DNA from: DATBRC01 sp036560485
GTDB taxonomy: Bacteria > Pseudomonadota > Gammaproteobacteria > Burkholderiales > Burkholderiaceae_D
NCBI GenBank assembly: GCA_036560485.1
Contig: DATBRC010000057.1
Coordinates: forward strand, 1-64,000
DNA length: 64,000 nt
Direction of reading: 5' to 3'
Position 1 is the first letter of the stretch, and every line of letters starts with the position of its first letter. A program made the position numbers and the translations under genes. The notes beneath the pieces were generated by a model, which worked only from the letters and a program-made list of their open reading frames with translations, had not been told where the DNA came from and ran no database searches. This document shows, one piece after another, positions 1 through 7,638 of this stretch.

Positions 1-34
1 ACAGTTGTTACCTATGTCTCCGGTCTATACACTT

Positions 35-454
35 CGCCAAAGAAAGTAAGCAAAGAAAGGCGACCGCGCAGACGCTGCCCCTTCGGGGTTCCCATGAAAG
101 CAATGCGCCGGTCGGGAAGCGAAACCAACTCGCTACGCTCAGACATGTTTCGTTTCTGACCCGCTTGACACATCACTTTGGCGGCAGCGTCTCAAGCGGA
201 AATTCCAAAAACAAAAACACCTTAATGCTATCGCCACACTCCGTAGGTTTGGGTTTTGTTGTTTGGTTTTGACTTTGTCTTTGAAGTTCAACCCTTGGCG
301 AAGCGCCGCAAGAGAACGGATGCAAGTGGATAAAGAAGCGAAACATGTTTGAGCGAAGCGAGTTGGTTTCGCTTCCCACTTGCATCCGTTCTCTTGCGGG
401 AAGCCGAAGGCCGCTTTGCAGGGCCGCCTTTTCTTTGGCTTCTTTCTTTTGGCG
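35..454. repeat. Nested inverted-repeat element, non-coding
   Basis: The whole stretch 1-569 has no convincing gene; several overlapping short reading frames look like by-products of repeats. Three nested pairs of reverse-complement arms are visible. Outer arms 35-65 and 424-454 are imperfect. Middle arms 115-150 and 341-376 match at 34 of 36 bases. Arms 306-329 and 376-399 are perfect 24-mers around a 46-base loop. Similar intergenic repeats are common in Burkholderiales genomes (family knowledge). It lies downstream of the minus-strand peptidase gene, so it could act as a transcript end or a DNA cruciform; that is inference. Confidence 0.7.
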
Positions 455-569
455 GAGCAAAAGAAAGAAGCTCGCCCGCCGGGGCGAGACCCGGCTTGCT
501 CGCCAAACCCCAACAACTCAAACCCAGGAAAATAACCTATCCAGAAATCCCCGCATACCGACAAAATTC

Positions 570-1538
570 TTAAAACCGACGATTCATTTTGAACCGCTCA
601 GTCGCATCAATCAACGCATTCAAAATACCCGGCTCCAGCGCCGCATGCCCTGCATCCCCCACCATATGAAACTTCGCCTCCGGCCAAGCCTCATGCAAGC
701 GATATGCAGATAACGGCGGACAAACAACATCGTACCGCCCTTGAATGATCACTGCCGGCAAATGCCGAATGCGTCCAACATTCCGCACCAACTGGTCATC
801 GGTGAAAAACCCATCGTTCAAAAAGTAATGCGCTTCCAAACGGCCGACACCAAGACTAATCACATCGGAAGAAAACTCATCGATCGCCTTCTGTTGCGGC
901 AATAAATACAGGCAGCTGCCTTCGTAATGGCTCCAGCGCCGTGCCGCTGCAGTATAAACTGCCGGATCGTCGCAAAATAACTGCTTTTGAAAAGCTTGCA
1001 GCAAGTTGCCTCGCTCCGCTTCAGGAATACCACTGATGAATTCAGCATGTGCCTCGGGAAAAAACCATTGAATCCCATTCAAGAACCAATCGATCTCCGA
1101 TCGTGTACACAAAAAAATACCGCGCAGCACAAACCCTGTACAGCATTCCGGATGCGCCTCGCCATAAGCCAGTGCAAGTGTAGAACCCCACGAGCCGCCA
1201 AACACCAGCCATTGCCGGATGCCCAGCATTTGTCGAATGCGTTCGATATCGTCGATTAATAATGGTGTGGTGTTGTTGCGATATTCGCCCAATGGCGTTG
1301 ACTTGCCTGCACCGCGTTGATCGAATAATACTATCCGGTAATGGGCAGGATCAAAGAAGCGGCGCTGCGTTGGCGATGTCCCGGAGCCTGGGCCGCCGTG
1401 TAAAAACAAAACCGGCTCGCCATCGGGATTGCCGCATTCTTCCCAGTACAAGGTATGTACATCGTCGACCGGCAACATGCCTTTGTTATAAGGCTCGCTT
1501 GGCGGAAATAATGGTGAATCGGGTTCATGGTTTGCCAT
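570..1538 (-). CDS. pip: Proline iminopeptidase (S33 family)
   Basis: Cytoplasmic alpha/beta-hydrolase that releases N-terminal proline from peptides. The 322-residue protein has the oxyanion motif HGGPG (about 47-51), the nucleophile motif GGSWG with Ser116, and the likely Asp270 (GRYDVV) and His298 (GDAGH) that complete the triad. The early EPYNKGML segment and the YWEECGNP segment are typical of S33 prolyl aminopeptidases. I chose the ATG giving MANHEP over an upstream start because family members begin shortly before the EPYN motif. No strong ribosome site is visible. It lies 116 bases downstream of a c-di-GMP gene on the same strand, with no evident functional link. Confidence 0.92.
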   Translation of the reverse strand: MANHEPDSPLFPPSEPYNKGMLPVDDVHTLYWEECGNPDGEPVLFLHGGPGSGTSPTQRRFFDPAHYRIVLFDQRGAGKSTPLGEYRNNTTPLLIDDIERIRQMLGIRQWLVFGGSWGSTLALAYGEAHPECCTGFVLRGIFLCTRSEIDWFLNGIQWFFPEAHAEFISGIPEAERGNLLQAFQKQLFCDDPAVYTAAARRWSHYEGSCLYLLPQQKAIDEFSSDVISLGVGRLEAHYFLNDGFFTDDQLVRNVGRIRHLPAVIIQGRYDVVCPPLSAYRLHEAWPEAKFHMVGDAGHAALEPGILNALIDATERFKMNRRF

Positions 1539-1654
1539 AGGAATATTCAATATTCTTGAGTGTGCTTTTGAGTACGCTAATGCTTTTACGTGCAAAAACA
1601 CCGGCGTCCCGTTGCACGTCATTGTGACGATTGTTTTGTCCGATTCTTTTTGAA

Positions 1655-3664
1655 TCAGCTCAAATGGAAAGCATCGGCAGAATTTTTTCCCTCGACCAGA
1701 TGATTTACGATGAACCGCCTGCGCAGCAATTCTGGTACTTCTTCCGGCGGCACTGGCCGAGCAATAAAGTATCCCTGTATTTCATCGCACGACAACGATT
1801 GCAGGATACGCAATTGCTGCTCGGTCTCGACACCTTCCGCCACCACCAGCATGCCCAATGCGTGCGCCATCGACACGATGGCGTTAAAGAAAATTTCGCC
1901 TTCTGCAGAATTACCCAGATCCGCAGTAAACGAGCGGTCGACCTTCAACACATCCATGTCCATTCGCTGCAATTGCGATAGCGATGAATAGCCGGTGCCG
2001 AAATCATCGACCAGCAATTTGATGCCCATCTTTTTAATCGCTGCCAATTGTTCCAGCACATCTGAATGATCGCCCATCATCGACGATTCGGTCAATTCGA
2101 TTTCCAGCATATCGGTCGGGATGCCATGTCGTGCCAAGGTGCTTGCAAACAGGTTTTTGATATTGCCGTTATTGAATTGGCGTGCCGAGACGTTAATCGA
2201 CAGAGGTACCAGTTTCAGTCCGTCTTGTTTCCATTTCGATAGTTGCGCGCATGCTTGTTCCAGCACGATCTCGCCTAATTTAAGAATTAATCCATTGTCT
2301 TCGGCCAACGAGATGAATTGATTAGGCATCAGCAATCCGCGCTCGGGGTGATGCCATCGCACCAATGCTTCCAATCCGCGCAGCTCACCGGTAAAGGTGC
2401 AGATGCGCGGCTCGTAATGCAAGACGAATTGATTGTTTTCCAGCGCGTGTATCAGCGCGCGCTCGGTGTCCAGTTTGACTTTCAAATTCTCATACAGCTC
2501 GGGCTGGTAGAACCGGAAATGCCCTTTGCCTTGCGCCTTCGCATGGTACATCGCGATGTCGGAATTTTTCAGCAAGGTTTCGGCATCGTCTCCATCGCGC
2601 GGGAAAAGCGTGATGCCGATCGATGTCCCGATTGCGTTTCTGCCGCGCAGCAATTCAAATGGCTCGCGCAATACTTCGCTAATGCGCGACGCGACATACG
2701 CCACGTCTTCAATGCTATCGACCGGATCCAGTATCACGGTAAATTCATCACCGCCCAAACGCACCACATAGTCGCTCGGACGCAGCACGGAGCGCAGCCG
2801 CCCCGCCACTTCGCACAATAGCGAATCGCCTGCAGCATGACCCAACGTATCGTTGACGTTTTTAAAATCGTCGAGATCAATGAAGAGAACCGCTAACTGA
2901 TTGCCGGCCAATCTGGCGCGTTCCAGCGTATCCGGCAAAATGTTATTGAGCCAATGTCGATTGGGAAGCGCCGTCAGCGCATCTTCATTTGCCATTCTCC
3001 ACAACTCACGCTCGTACAATTTCTTTTCGGTCAGGTGTTCCTCGGCGCGATCCAGACGCGTGTTGAGATCGGTCAACTCTGCATACCGTCCCAATAATTC
3101 TGCTTCCATTTGCTTGCGCTTGATCCTGTCTTCCGATAACAGCACGTTGGCACTGGCAAGTTGACTGGTGCGTTGTGCGACCAGGTCTTCCAACTCGCGC
3201 AGCAATGCTTCATTGGTTTCGCTGCCGCTTGCCAATGCGGTCGTCAAATCGGACTCGATACGGCGCAGCTTCCTGATTTCTTCCGCGCGCGCCAAGCCTG
3301 CTTCGATGGAGGGAATGATGTTTGAAATATCGATCGGTTTGACCAAGTAGCCGACCGCGCCGTTTTGCACTGCTTCACGCACGATATCAACTTCGCGGTG
3401 CGATGACAGGAACATGATCGGAATGCTGGTTTGCTTGCGCAGATGCTTGGCCAATTCGATGCCGGACATGCCCGGCAACGCGATATCCAGCAATGCCAGA
3501 TCAGGTGTATGGCCTGACAGTATTTGAATTGCATCTTCTGCGGAACCTGCCTGCAAAATATTGTAGCCGGCAGTCTGCATCCCATTCGCCAACATCATCA
3601 GCGTAATAGGATCATCATCCACCGTCAGTATGCACCGTCGTTTCTCTTGTATTGCTTCAATCAC
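1655..3664 (-). CDS. Response regulator with GGDEF and EAL domains
   Basis: Predicted cytoplasmic c-di-GMP signalling protein of 669 residues. An N-terminal receiver domain (about 10-125) has the acidic pocket D16-D18, phosphoacceptor D60 in LLDIALPG and K109. A helical, probably coiled-coil linker (about 130-220) follows. The GGDEF domain has an intact GGDEF signature at 304-308 and an inhibitory-site RxxD (RPSD, 296-299) exactly five residues before it. The EAL domain has EALVRW from 432, DDFGTGYSS and a late VEGVET motif. Both enzymatic signatures look intact, so net synthase or phosphodiesterase activity cannot be decided. No partner histidine kinase is next to it, so the phosphodonor is unknown. 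Confidence 0.93.
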   Translation of the reverse strand: MIEAIQEKRRCILTVDDDPITLMMLANGMQTAGYNILQAGSAEDAIQILSGHTPDLALLDIALPGMSGIELAKHLRKQTSIPIMFLSSHREVDIVREAVQNGAVGYLVKPIDISNIIPSIEAGLARAEEIRKLRRIESDLTTALASGSETNEALLRELEDLVAQRTSQLASANVLLSEDRIKRKQMEAELLGRYAELTDLNTRLDRAEEHLTEKKLYERELWRMANEDALTALPNRHWLNNILPDTLERARLAGNQLAVLFIDLDDFKNVNDTLGHAAGDSLLCEVAGRLRSVLRPSDYVVRLGGDEFTVILDPVDSIEDVAYVASRISEVLREPFELLRGRNAIGTSIGITLFPRDGDDAETLLKNSDIAMYHAKAQGKGHFRFYQPELYENLKVKLDTERALIHALENNQFVLHYEPRICTFTGELRGLEALVRWHHPERGLLMPNQFISLAEDNGLILKLGEIVLEQACAQLSKWKQDGLKLVPLSINVSARQFNNGNIKNLFASTLARHGIPTDMLEIELTESSMMGDHSDVLEQLAAIKKMGIKLLVDDFGTGYSSLSQLQRMDMDVLKVDRSFTADLGNSAEGEIFFNAIVSMAHALGMLVVAEGVETEQQLRILQSLSCDEIQGYFIARPVPPEEVPELLRRRFIVNHLVEGKNSADAFHLS

Positions 3665-3787
3665 TGATATTTCCCGGCTAATCGTGCTGTATTACTCAAT
3701 TCGGTATTGCATTATTCTTCGTCAACTTTTAAGGCATTCTTTACATCAGATCATACCTGTGCAATGTGAGGGGTATTTGAATTCGCT

Positions 3788-3994
3788 TCAGTAATGTGGC
3801 GGCCTTTCGTTCGCTGGAGCAAGTTCACGTTCATGATCCTGTGATTGCTTTAATTGATTTGCCAACGTTGCCAGCATTGCTTCCAGATAGTCGATCTTCT
3901 TTTGCTGTTGATAAACGATTTGGTTCAACGATTCAACTAAATCCTCTTGACGAGAAATTTTAATTTCAATTTCCATTAAACGGTCTTCATTCAT
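3788..3994 (-). CDS. slyX: SlyX family protein
   Basis: Small coiled-coil protein of 68 residues, ending in the PPHY tail typical of SlyX. The body is a heptad-rich helix (ISRQEDLVESLNQ followed by QQQKKIDYLEAML). The molecular role of SlyX is unknown. I start at MNEDRL because AAAGG lies about 8 bases upstream; a start 11 codons earlier has no ribosome site. It lies upstream of the REC-GGDEF-EAL gene on the same strand, about 120 bases away, so co-transcription is possible but not shown. Confidence 0.82.
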   Translation of the reverse strand: MNEDRLMEIEIKISRQEDLVESLNQIVYQQQKKIDYLEAMLATLANQLKQSQDHERELAPANERPPHY

Positions 3995-4364
3995 CACATA
4001 AGCCTTTACTTTATTTTTTATTGCCATTGCAGATTAGAACTAATTTCATCGCGCGTAGGAGCTGTTTTCTGCAGGATTGATTGGATTGTATACGCAAGCC
4101 ATTCGAATTCATTAACTACTTTCCAGCAACATTTCTAATCCCCTTATCGGTGCGTATGACGCCCAAAATAGCGTTTGGTTTTATCGATTCAAAATATTTC
4201 GCCTGCTTTCGGCGCAAAAAATTGTTACCAGTCCAGGTTTTATCGGCTATTCCGGTTTTTTATGTTGGCACAAGCCTTGCGTTCTTGAATACAAGATTGT
4301 GTGCAAGAGGATCAAGGCACGACTTGGCAAATAGCCGATTAAAACCAACCCCAGGGACTCGAAC
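3995..4364. other. Intergenic region before ABC importer operon
   Basis: About 370 bases between divergent slyX and the ABC importer operon. It should hold promoters for both. An open frame from 4081 on the plus strand does not look like protein: Cys/Phe-rich, no ribosome site, and it runs into the importer start. I looked for thiamine (THI box) or other riboswitch motifs because of the importer family, and saw none. Confidence 0.5.
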
Positions 4365-5369
4365 ATGAAACCACAAACCGCGACTATTCGCCTGAACAAG
4401 GCACAACAGTTCTTGTTAAGGGCTGGTGCGCTTCTGGGCGCTGCTGCAATTTTGCTGCATGCGCATTCTGCTTATGCTGAGGATAAAATCAAAATCGGCT
4501 ATTGGCCAATCGCAGGCGGCTTGCCTTTTTTTGTCGCATTGGAGAAAGGCTACTTCAAGGAAGCCGGGCTGGATGTCGAAGGGGTGAAGTTCGCTGCGCC
4601 TCCGCAAATCGTCGAAGCGATGATCGCCGGACGCATTCAAGGATCGGCCAACGGCACCGCATCGGCAGCGCTGGCGGTGGGCGACATCGCATCGCCCGGC
4701 TTTGCGCATATTTTTGCATCCAATCCAAGCAACCACCATTATGTGCTGGATGAATTTCTTGTGGCTGCCAACAGCCCGTTCAAAACGATTGCAGATTTGA
4801 AGGGCAAGAAAGTGGCAAGCGGACCCGGCATCCAAAACGTCACGCTGGCCAAAGCCGTTCTTGAAAAAAATGGCATCGAGAATCCGCAAGTGATTGAACT
4901 GCCGGTAGGGCAACACGTCGCTGCGCTGGCAGCCGGTCAAATCGATGCAGTCTATACGCTGGAACCGACCGGCACCATTGGACGCATGTCAAAAATGACG
5001 CGCGTATTGGAAACCGGCGTGATTGCCAAGTATGTATTGGGCAAAGCCGATGCGCCATGGTTTGGCGGCTCGGCTTCGCTGACCACCGTGTTTATCAATC
5101 AGTCTCCTGAGGCTGCCAAAAAACTGATAGCTGCGTATGGCAAAGGTATCGACTTTGTGCGCAAGCATCCGGATGAAGCACGTCAATATTTGAACGGCTA
5201 TACCAGCATCGACAAGACGCTGGCCAGCGAAGTGCCTATCCCCGGCTACAAGATGTACAACGAATTCACGCCATCGGATATCGAGTATTTCCAGAAATTC
5301 TTCGACCTGTTTTTCGACCGCAAAATATTCACGCGGCAAGTACTTGTTCCATCGATGCTTTATAAATAA
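4365..5369 (+). CDS. ABC transporter substrate-binding protein, NitT/TauT type
   Basis: Periplasmic solute receptor of 334 residues. It has a signal peptide with a charged start, hydrophobic core (about 18-33) and a likely cleavage after AYA before EDKIKIGYW. The mature part follows the SsuA/TauA/ThiY fold: GYWPIAGGLPFFVALEKGYF, then a DLKGKKVASGPG segment and a QIDAVYTLEPTG segment. Family substrates include sulfonates, nitrate, taurine and pyrimidine precursors; the sequence alone does not pick one. It is the first gene of a three-gene plus-strand operon with its permease and ATPase. Confidence 0.9.
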   Translation: MKPQTATIRLNKAQQFLLRAGALLGAAAILLHAHSAYAEDKIKIGYWPIAGGLPFFVALEKGYFKEAGLDVEGVKFAAPPQIVEAMIAGRIQGSANGTASAALAVGDIASPGFAHIFASNPSNHHYVLDEFLVAANSPFKTIADLKGKKVASGPGIQNVTLAKAVLEKNGIENPQVIELPVGQHVAALAAGQIDAVYTLEPTGTIGRMSKMTRVLETGVIAKYVLGKADAPWFGGSASLTTVFINQSPEAAKKLIAAYGKGIDFVRKHPDEARQYLNGYTSIDKTLASEVPIPGYKMYNEFTPSDIEYFQKFFDLFFDRKIFTRQVLVPSMLYK

Positions 5370-5389
5370 CGACATCAACGGAACCGATC

Positions 5390-6151
5390 ATGCTTCCCAC
5401 CTTTTATAAACGCTGGCTGCCGTTGCTCGGGCCGCTCTTGTTTTTCCTGTTGTGGTATCTGGCAGTTTCCAGCGGCTGGGTCAACAAGGTATTGCTGCCG
5501 TCACCGCTCGATACGTTAACACATATGGGAAAGGCATTAAGTTCCGGCGACATGTTCAAGGATGTGGTGGCGACCTTCATGCGCACGCTGACGTCGTTTG
5601 GTATCGCCGCCGTGATCGGCGTGCCGGTCGGCATTGCATTGGGCAGTTCGGAAGTCGCTTATCGCAGCGTTGAATTCCTGATCGATTTTTTTCGCTCGAC
5701 ACCATCGTCCGCATTGATCCCGTTGTTCCTGCTGATCTTCGGCATCAGCGATACCAACAAGATTGCGATTGCCGCTTTCGCTGCCGTATTGGTGATCCTG
5801 TTCAACAGCGCGTATGGCGTAATGAGTGCGCGCAAAACGCGCATCATGGCAGCCAAAGTGATGGGCGTGCATCCGTGGTATATCTTCCGCGACGTGTTAT
5901 TGCTCGAAAGCCTGTCGCAGACATTTGTCGGTTTGCGCAACGGCATTTCGATGGCGTTGGTGATCGTAATCGTTGCTGAGATGTTCATCGGTTCCGAAAA
6001 CGGCCTTGGCCATCGCATCATCGATGCGCAACAAATATTGAACGTCAAGGACATGTATGCATCGATCTTGATTACCGGTGCGCTGGGCTATTTTCTGAAT
6101 GTGGCCTTCCTCTTGATTGAAAAGAAATTTGTTCACTGGAGCGGCAAATAA
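5390..6151 (+). CDS. ABC transporter permease, NitT/TauT type
   Basis: Inner-membrane permease of 253 residues with about six hydrophobic segments. The cytoplasmic EAA-type loop is visible around AAKVMGVHPWYIFRDVLL, with the following LRNGISMALVIVIVAEMF segment typical of SsuC/TauC relatives. It begins 20 bases after the binding-protein gene, and its stop overlaps the ATPase start by one base (TAATG), so translation is probably coupled. It forms the membrane channel of the importer encoded here. Confidence 0.92.
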   Translation: MLPTFYKRWLPLLGPLLFFLLWYLAVSSGWVNKVLLPSPLDTLTHMGKALSSGDMFKDVVATFMRTLTSFGIAAVIGVPVGIALGSSEVAYRSVEFLIDFFRSTPSSALIPLFLLIFGISDTNKIAIAAFAAVLVILFNSAYGVMSARKTRIMAAKVMGVHPWYIFRDVLLLESLSQTFVGLRNGISMALVIVIVAEMFIGSENGLGHRIIDAQQILNVKDMYASILITGALGYFLNVAFLLIEKKFVHWSGK

Positions 6152-6987
6152 TGGATATGCAAGCATCATTGCCGGTCGATGAGCCGATTGCGGCAGAAGA
6201 AAATCTGTACACAGTGCCGCAGACGCGTGATACGCACATCACCATCCGCGGTCTGTACAAATCATTTGCAGGTGCGCCGCTGTATGAAGATTTTCACTTC
6301 GACTTGCCGCGCAATAAAATCATTTCGATCTTCGGGCCGAACGGTTGCGGCAAATCGACGCTGATGAACATGATCGCCGGACTGACGCCGCTGGATAAAG
6401 GCGAAATACTGTTTGATGGCCGCATGCTGAAAGAAATCAAGATCGGCTACGTGTTTCAAAATTATCGTGAAGCCTTATTCCCGTGGCTGCGCGCAATCGA
6501 CAATATCGCTTATCCGTTACGCCGCTCCGGCATGAAAGAAGCCGACGTGCAGGCGCGCACGCAGGAGCTGGTGAAGTCGTTCGATATCAAGTTCGATCTG
6601 CAACGTTATCCGTATGAATTATCGGGCGGCCAACAGCAGTCTGTTTGCATCATGCGCGCCTTGGCGCCCAAGCCGGAAGTGATTTTTCTGGATGAACCGT
6701 TTTCTGCACTCGATTATGAAATGACCTTGTTCATCCGCGACAAGCTGCAAGAGATCCACATGCAAACCGGCGTCACGATGGTGATGGTGTCGCATGATCT
6801 GGAAGATGCCGTTTTCCTATCCGACCGCATCCTGCTGTTGACGCGCCGTCCGACCACGGTCGCCGAATACATGCATTTTGACCTGGCGCGGCCGCGCACC
6901 GCAGAAGATGCAGCCAATCCGGAATTCGTGCAGACCAAGGCGCATGCGCTGGCGGTATTTTTAAGAGAGGTCAGGAAAGAAACCTGA
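6151..6987 (+). CDS. ABC transporter ATP-binding protein, NitT/TauT type
   Basis: Cytoplasmic ATPase of 278 residues that powers the importer. Walker A is FGPNGCGKST, the signature is LSGGQQQS, and Walker B is VIFLDEPFSALD followed by a D-loop and the switch histidine in MVSHDLEDA. A roughly 27-residue N-terminal extension precedes the usual start of the fold; a second in-frame ATG two codons in is an alternative start. Last gene of the operon. Confidence 0.93.
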   Translation: MDMQASLPVDEPIAAEENLYTVPQTRDTHITIRGLYKSFAGAPLYEDFHFDLPRNKIISIFGPNGCGKSTLMNMIAGLTPLDKGEILFDGRMLKEIKIGYVFQNYREALFPWLRAIDNIAYPLRRSGMKEADVQARTQELVKSFDIKFDLQRYPYELSGGQQQSVCIMRALAPKPEVIFLDEPFSALDYEMTLFIRDKLQEIHMQTGVTMVMVSHDLEDAVFLSDRILLLTRRPTTVAEYMHFDLARPRTAEDAANPEFVQTKAHALAVFLREVRKET

Positions 6988-7045
6988 GCTTCGCGCGGTC
7001 AAGTCGAAAGCGCCGCCCGCCGCATACTTCATTGGCATTTGGTCG

Positions 7046-7366
7046 CTACTTGGTCGATTCAAATTCATTAGCGCCAATTTTCAAATGGCCGTTTTTTTCA
7101 AAATGGATTTTTTCAAATCCTTCGACCTTCATCGTGCCGTTTTCAATGTTTCCCGTTTTGTGGATGATCACAGGCGCCTGATTTGGCACCGGCACACTGA
7201 TTTCAACCTTGTATCCGCTATTCGCCTTTTCAATGTCGACGACCATTGTTCCGACGCCATTGGTATTCACCTGCGTCCATTTTCCGAGGTAATCCTCTTC
7301 ATGGAAAGACCTGGAGCAGCCGATCAGAGCAGCCATCAACGTGACAGTAATAAATATCGATTTCAT
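7046..7366 (-). CDS. Small predicted lipoprotein, unknown function
   Basis: Protein of 106 residues with a lipoprotein signal: MKSIFITVTLMAALIGC, lipobox ALIGC, giving a lipidated Cys17. The mature part (about 90 residues) looks like a small beta-rich domain (YLGKWTQV... GYKVEISV ... NGHLKIG), reminiscent of lipocalin-like or DUF-type envelope proteins, but I do not recognise the family. The chosen ATG has AAGAAGG about 8 bases upstream; that ribosome site argues against the TTG and ATG starts just before. It faces the ABC importer operon and has no obvious partner. Confidence 0.75.
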   Translation of the reverse strand: MKSIFITVTLMAALIGCSRSFHEEDYLGKWTQVNTNGVGTMVVDIEKANSGYKVEISVPVPNQAPVIIHKTGNIENGTMKVEGFEKIHFEKNGHLKIGANEFESTK

Positions 7367-7558
7367 TTTCATTGCCTTCTTCAATATGTGGATTCGCTAT
7401 TGTGTTTATGCCGGTTTGCCGATTAATGGATACTCGACATGCCTTGCTTCCGTATCACTCATCGCAATGAGAGTCTTGCAAAAAACCAGCGCGCAGTAAA
7501 GGAGCAGGCATCGATTTCCCAACTACGAGCGCCCTGTGATGAATCTCGGCGGCGCAAC

Positions 7559-7585
7559 AAAAAAAGCGGATCATTTCTGATCCGC
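7559..7585 (-). terminator. Rho-independent terminator of the esterase gene
   Basis: The 8-base arms GCGGATCA (7566-7573) and TGATCCGC (7578-7585) enclose a 4-base loop. Read on the minus strand the hairpin is followed by seven T residues. It lies about 55 bases past the stop of the two-domain esterase gene. A second hairpin with arms at 7595-7601 and 7612-7618 sits between it and that stop. Confidence 0.75.
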
Positions 7586-7638
7586 CTTGTTAATCCCACG
7601 CCCGGGAAGGCGCGTGGGCGTTTCTTTGTTACCAGCCA

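Noticed and set aside
139..713. Several overlapping short frames at the left end
   Set aside because: They fall in inverted repeats, overlap each other on both strands and lack protein-like pattern and ribosome sites.
4081..4368. Open frame before the ABC importer operon
   Set aside because: No ribosome site, Cys/Phe-rich, and overlaps the importer start out of phase.
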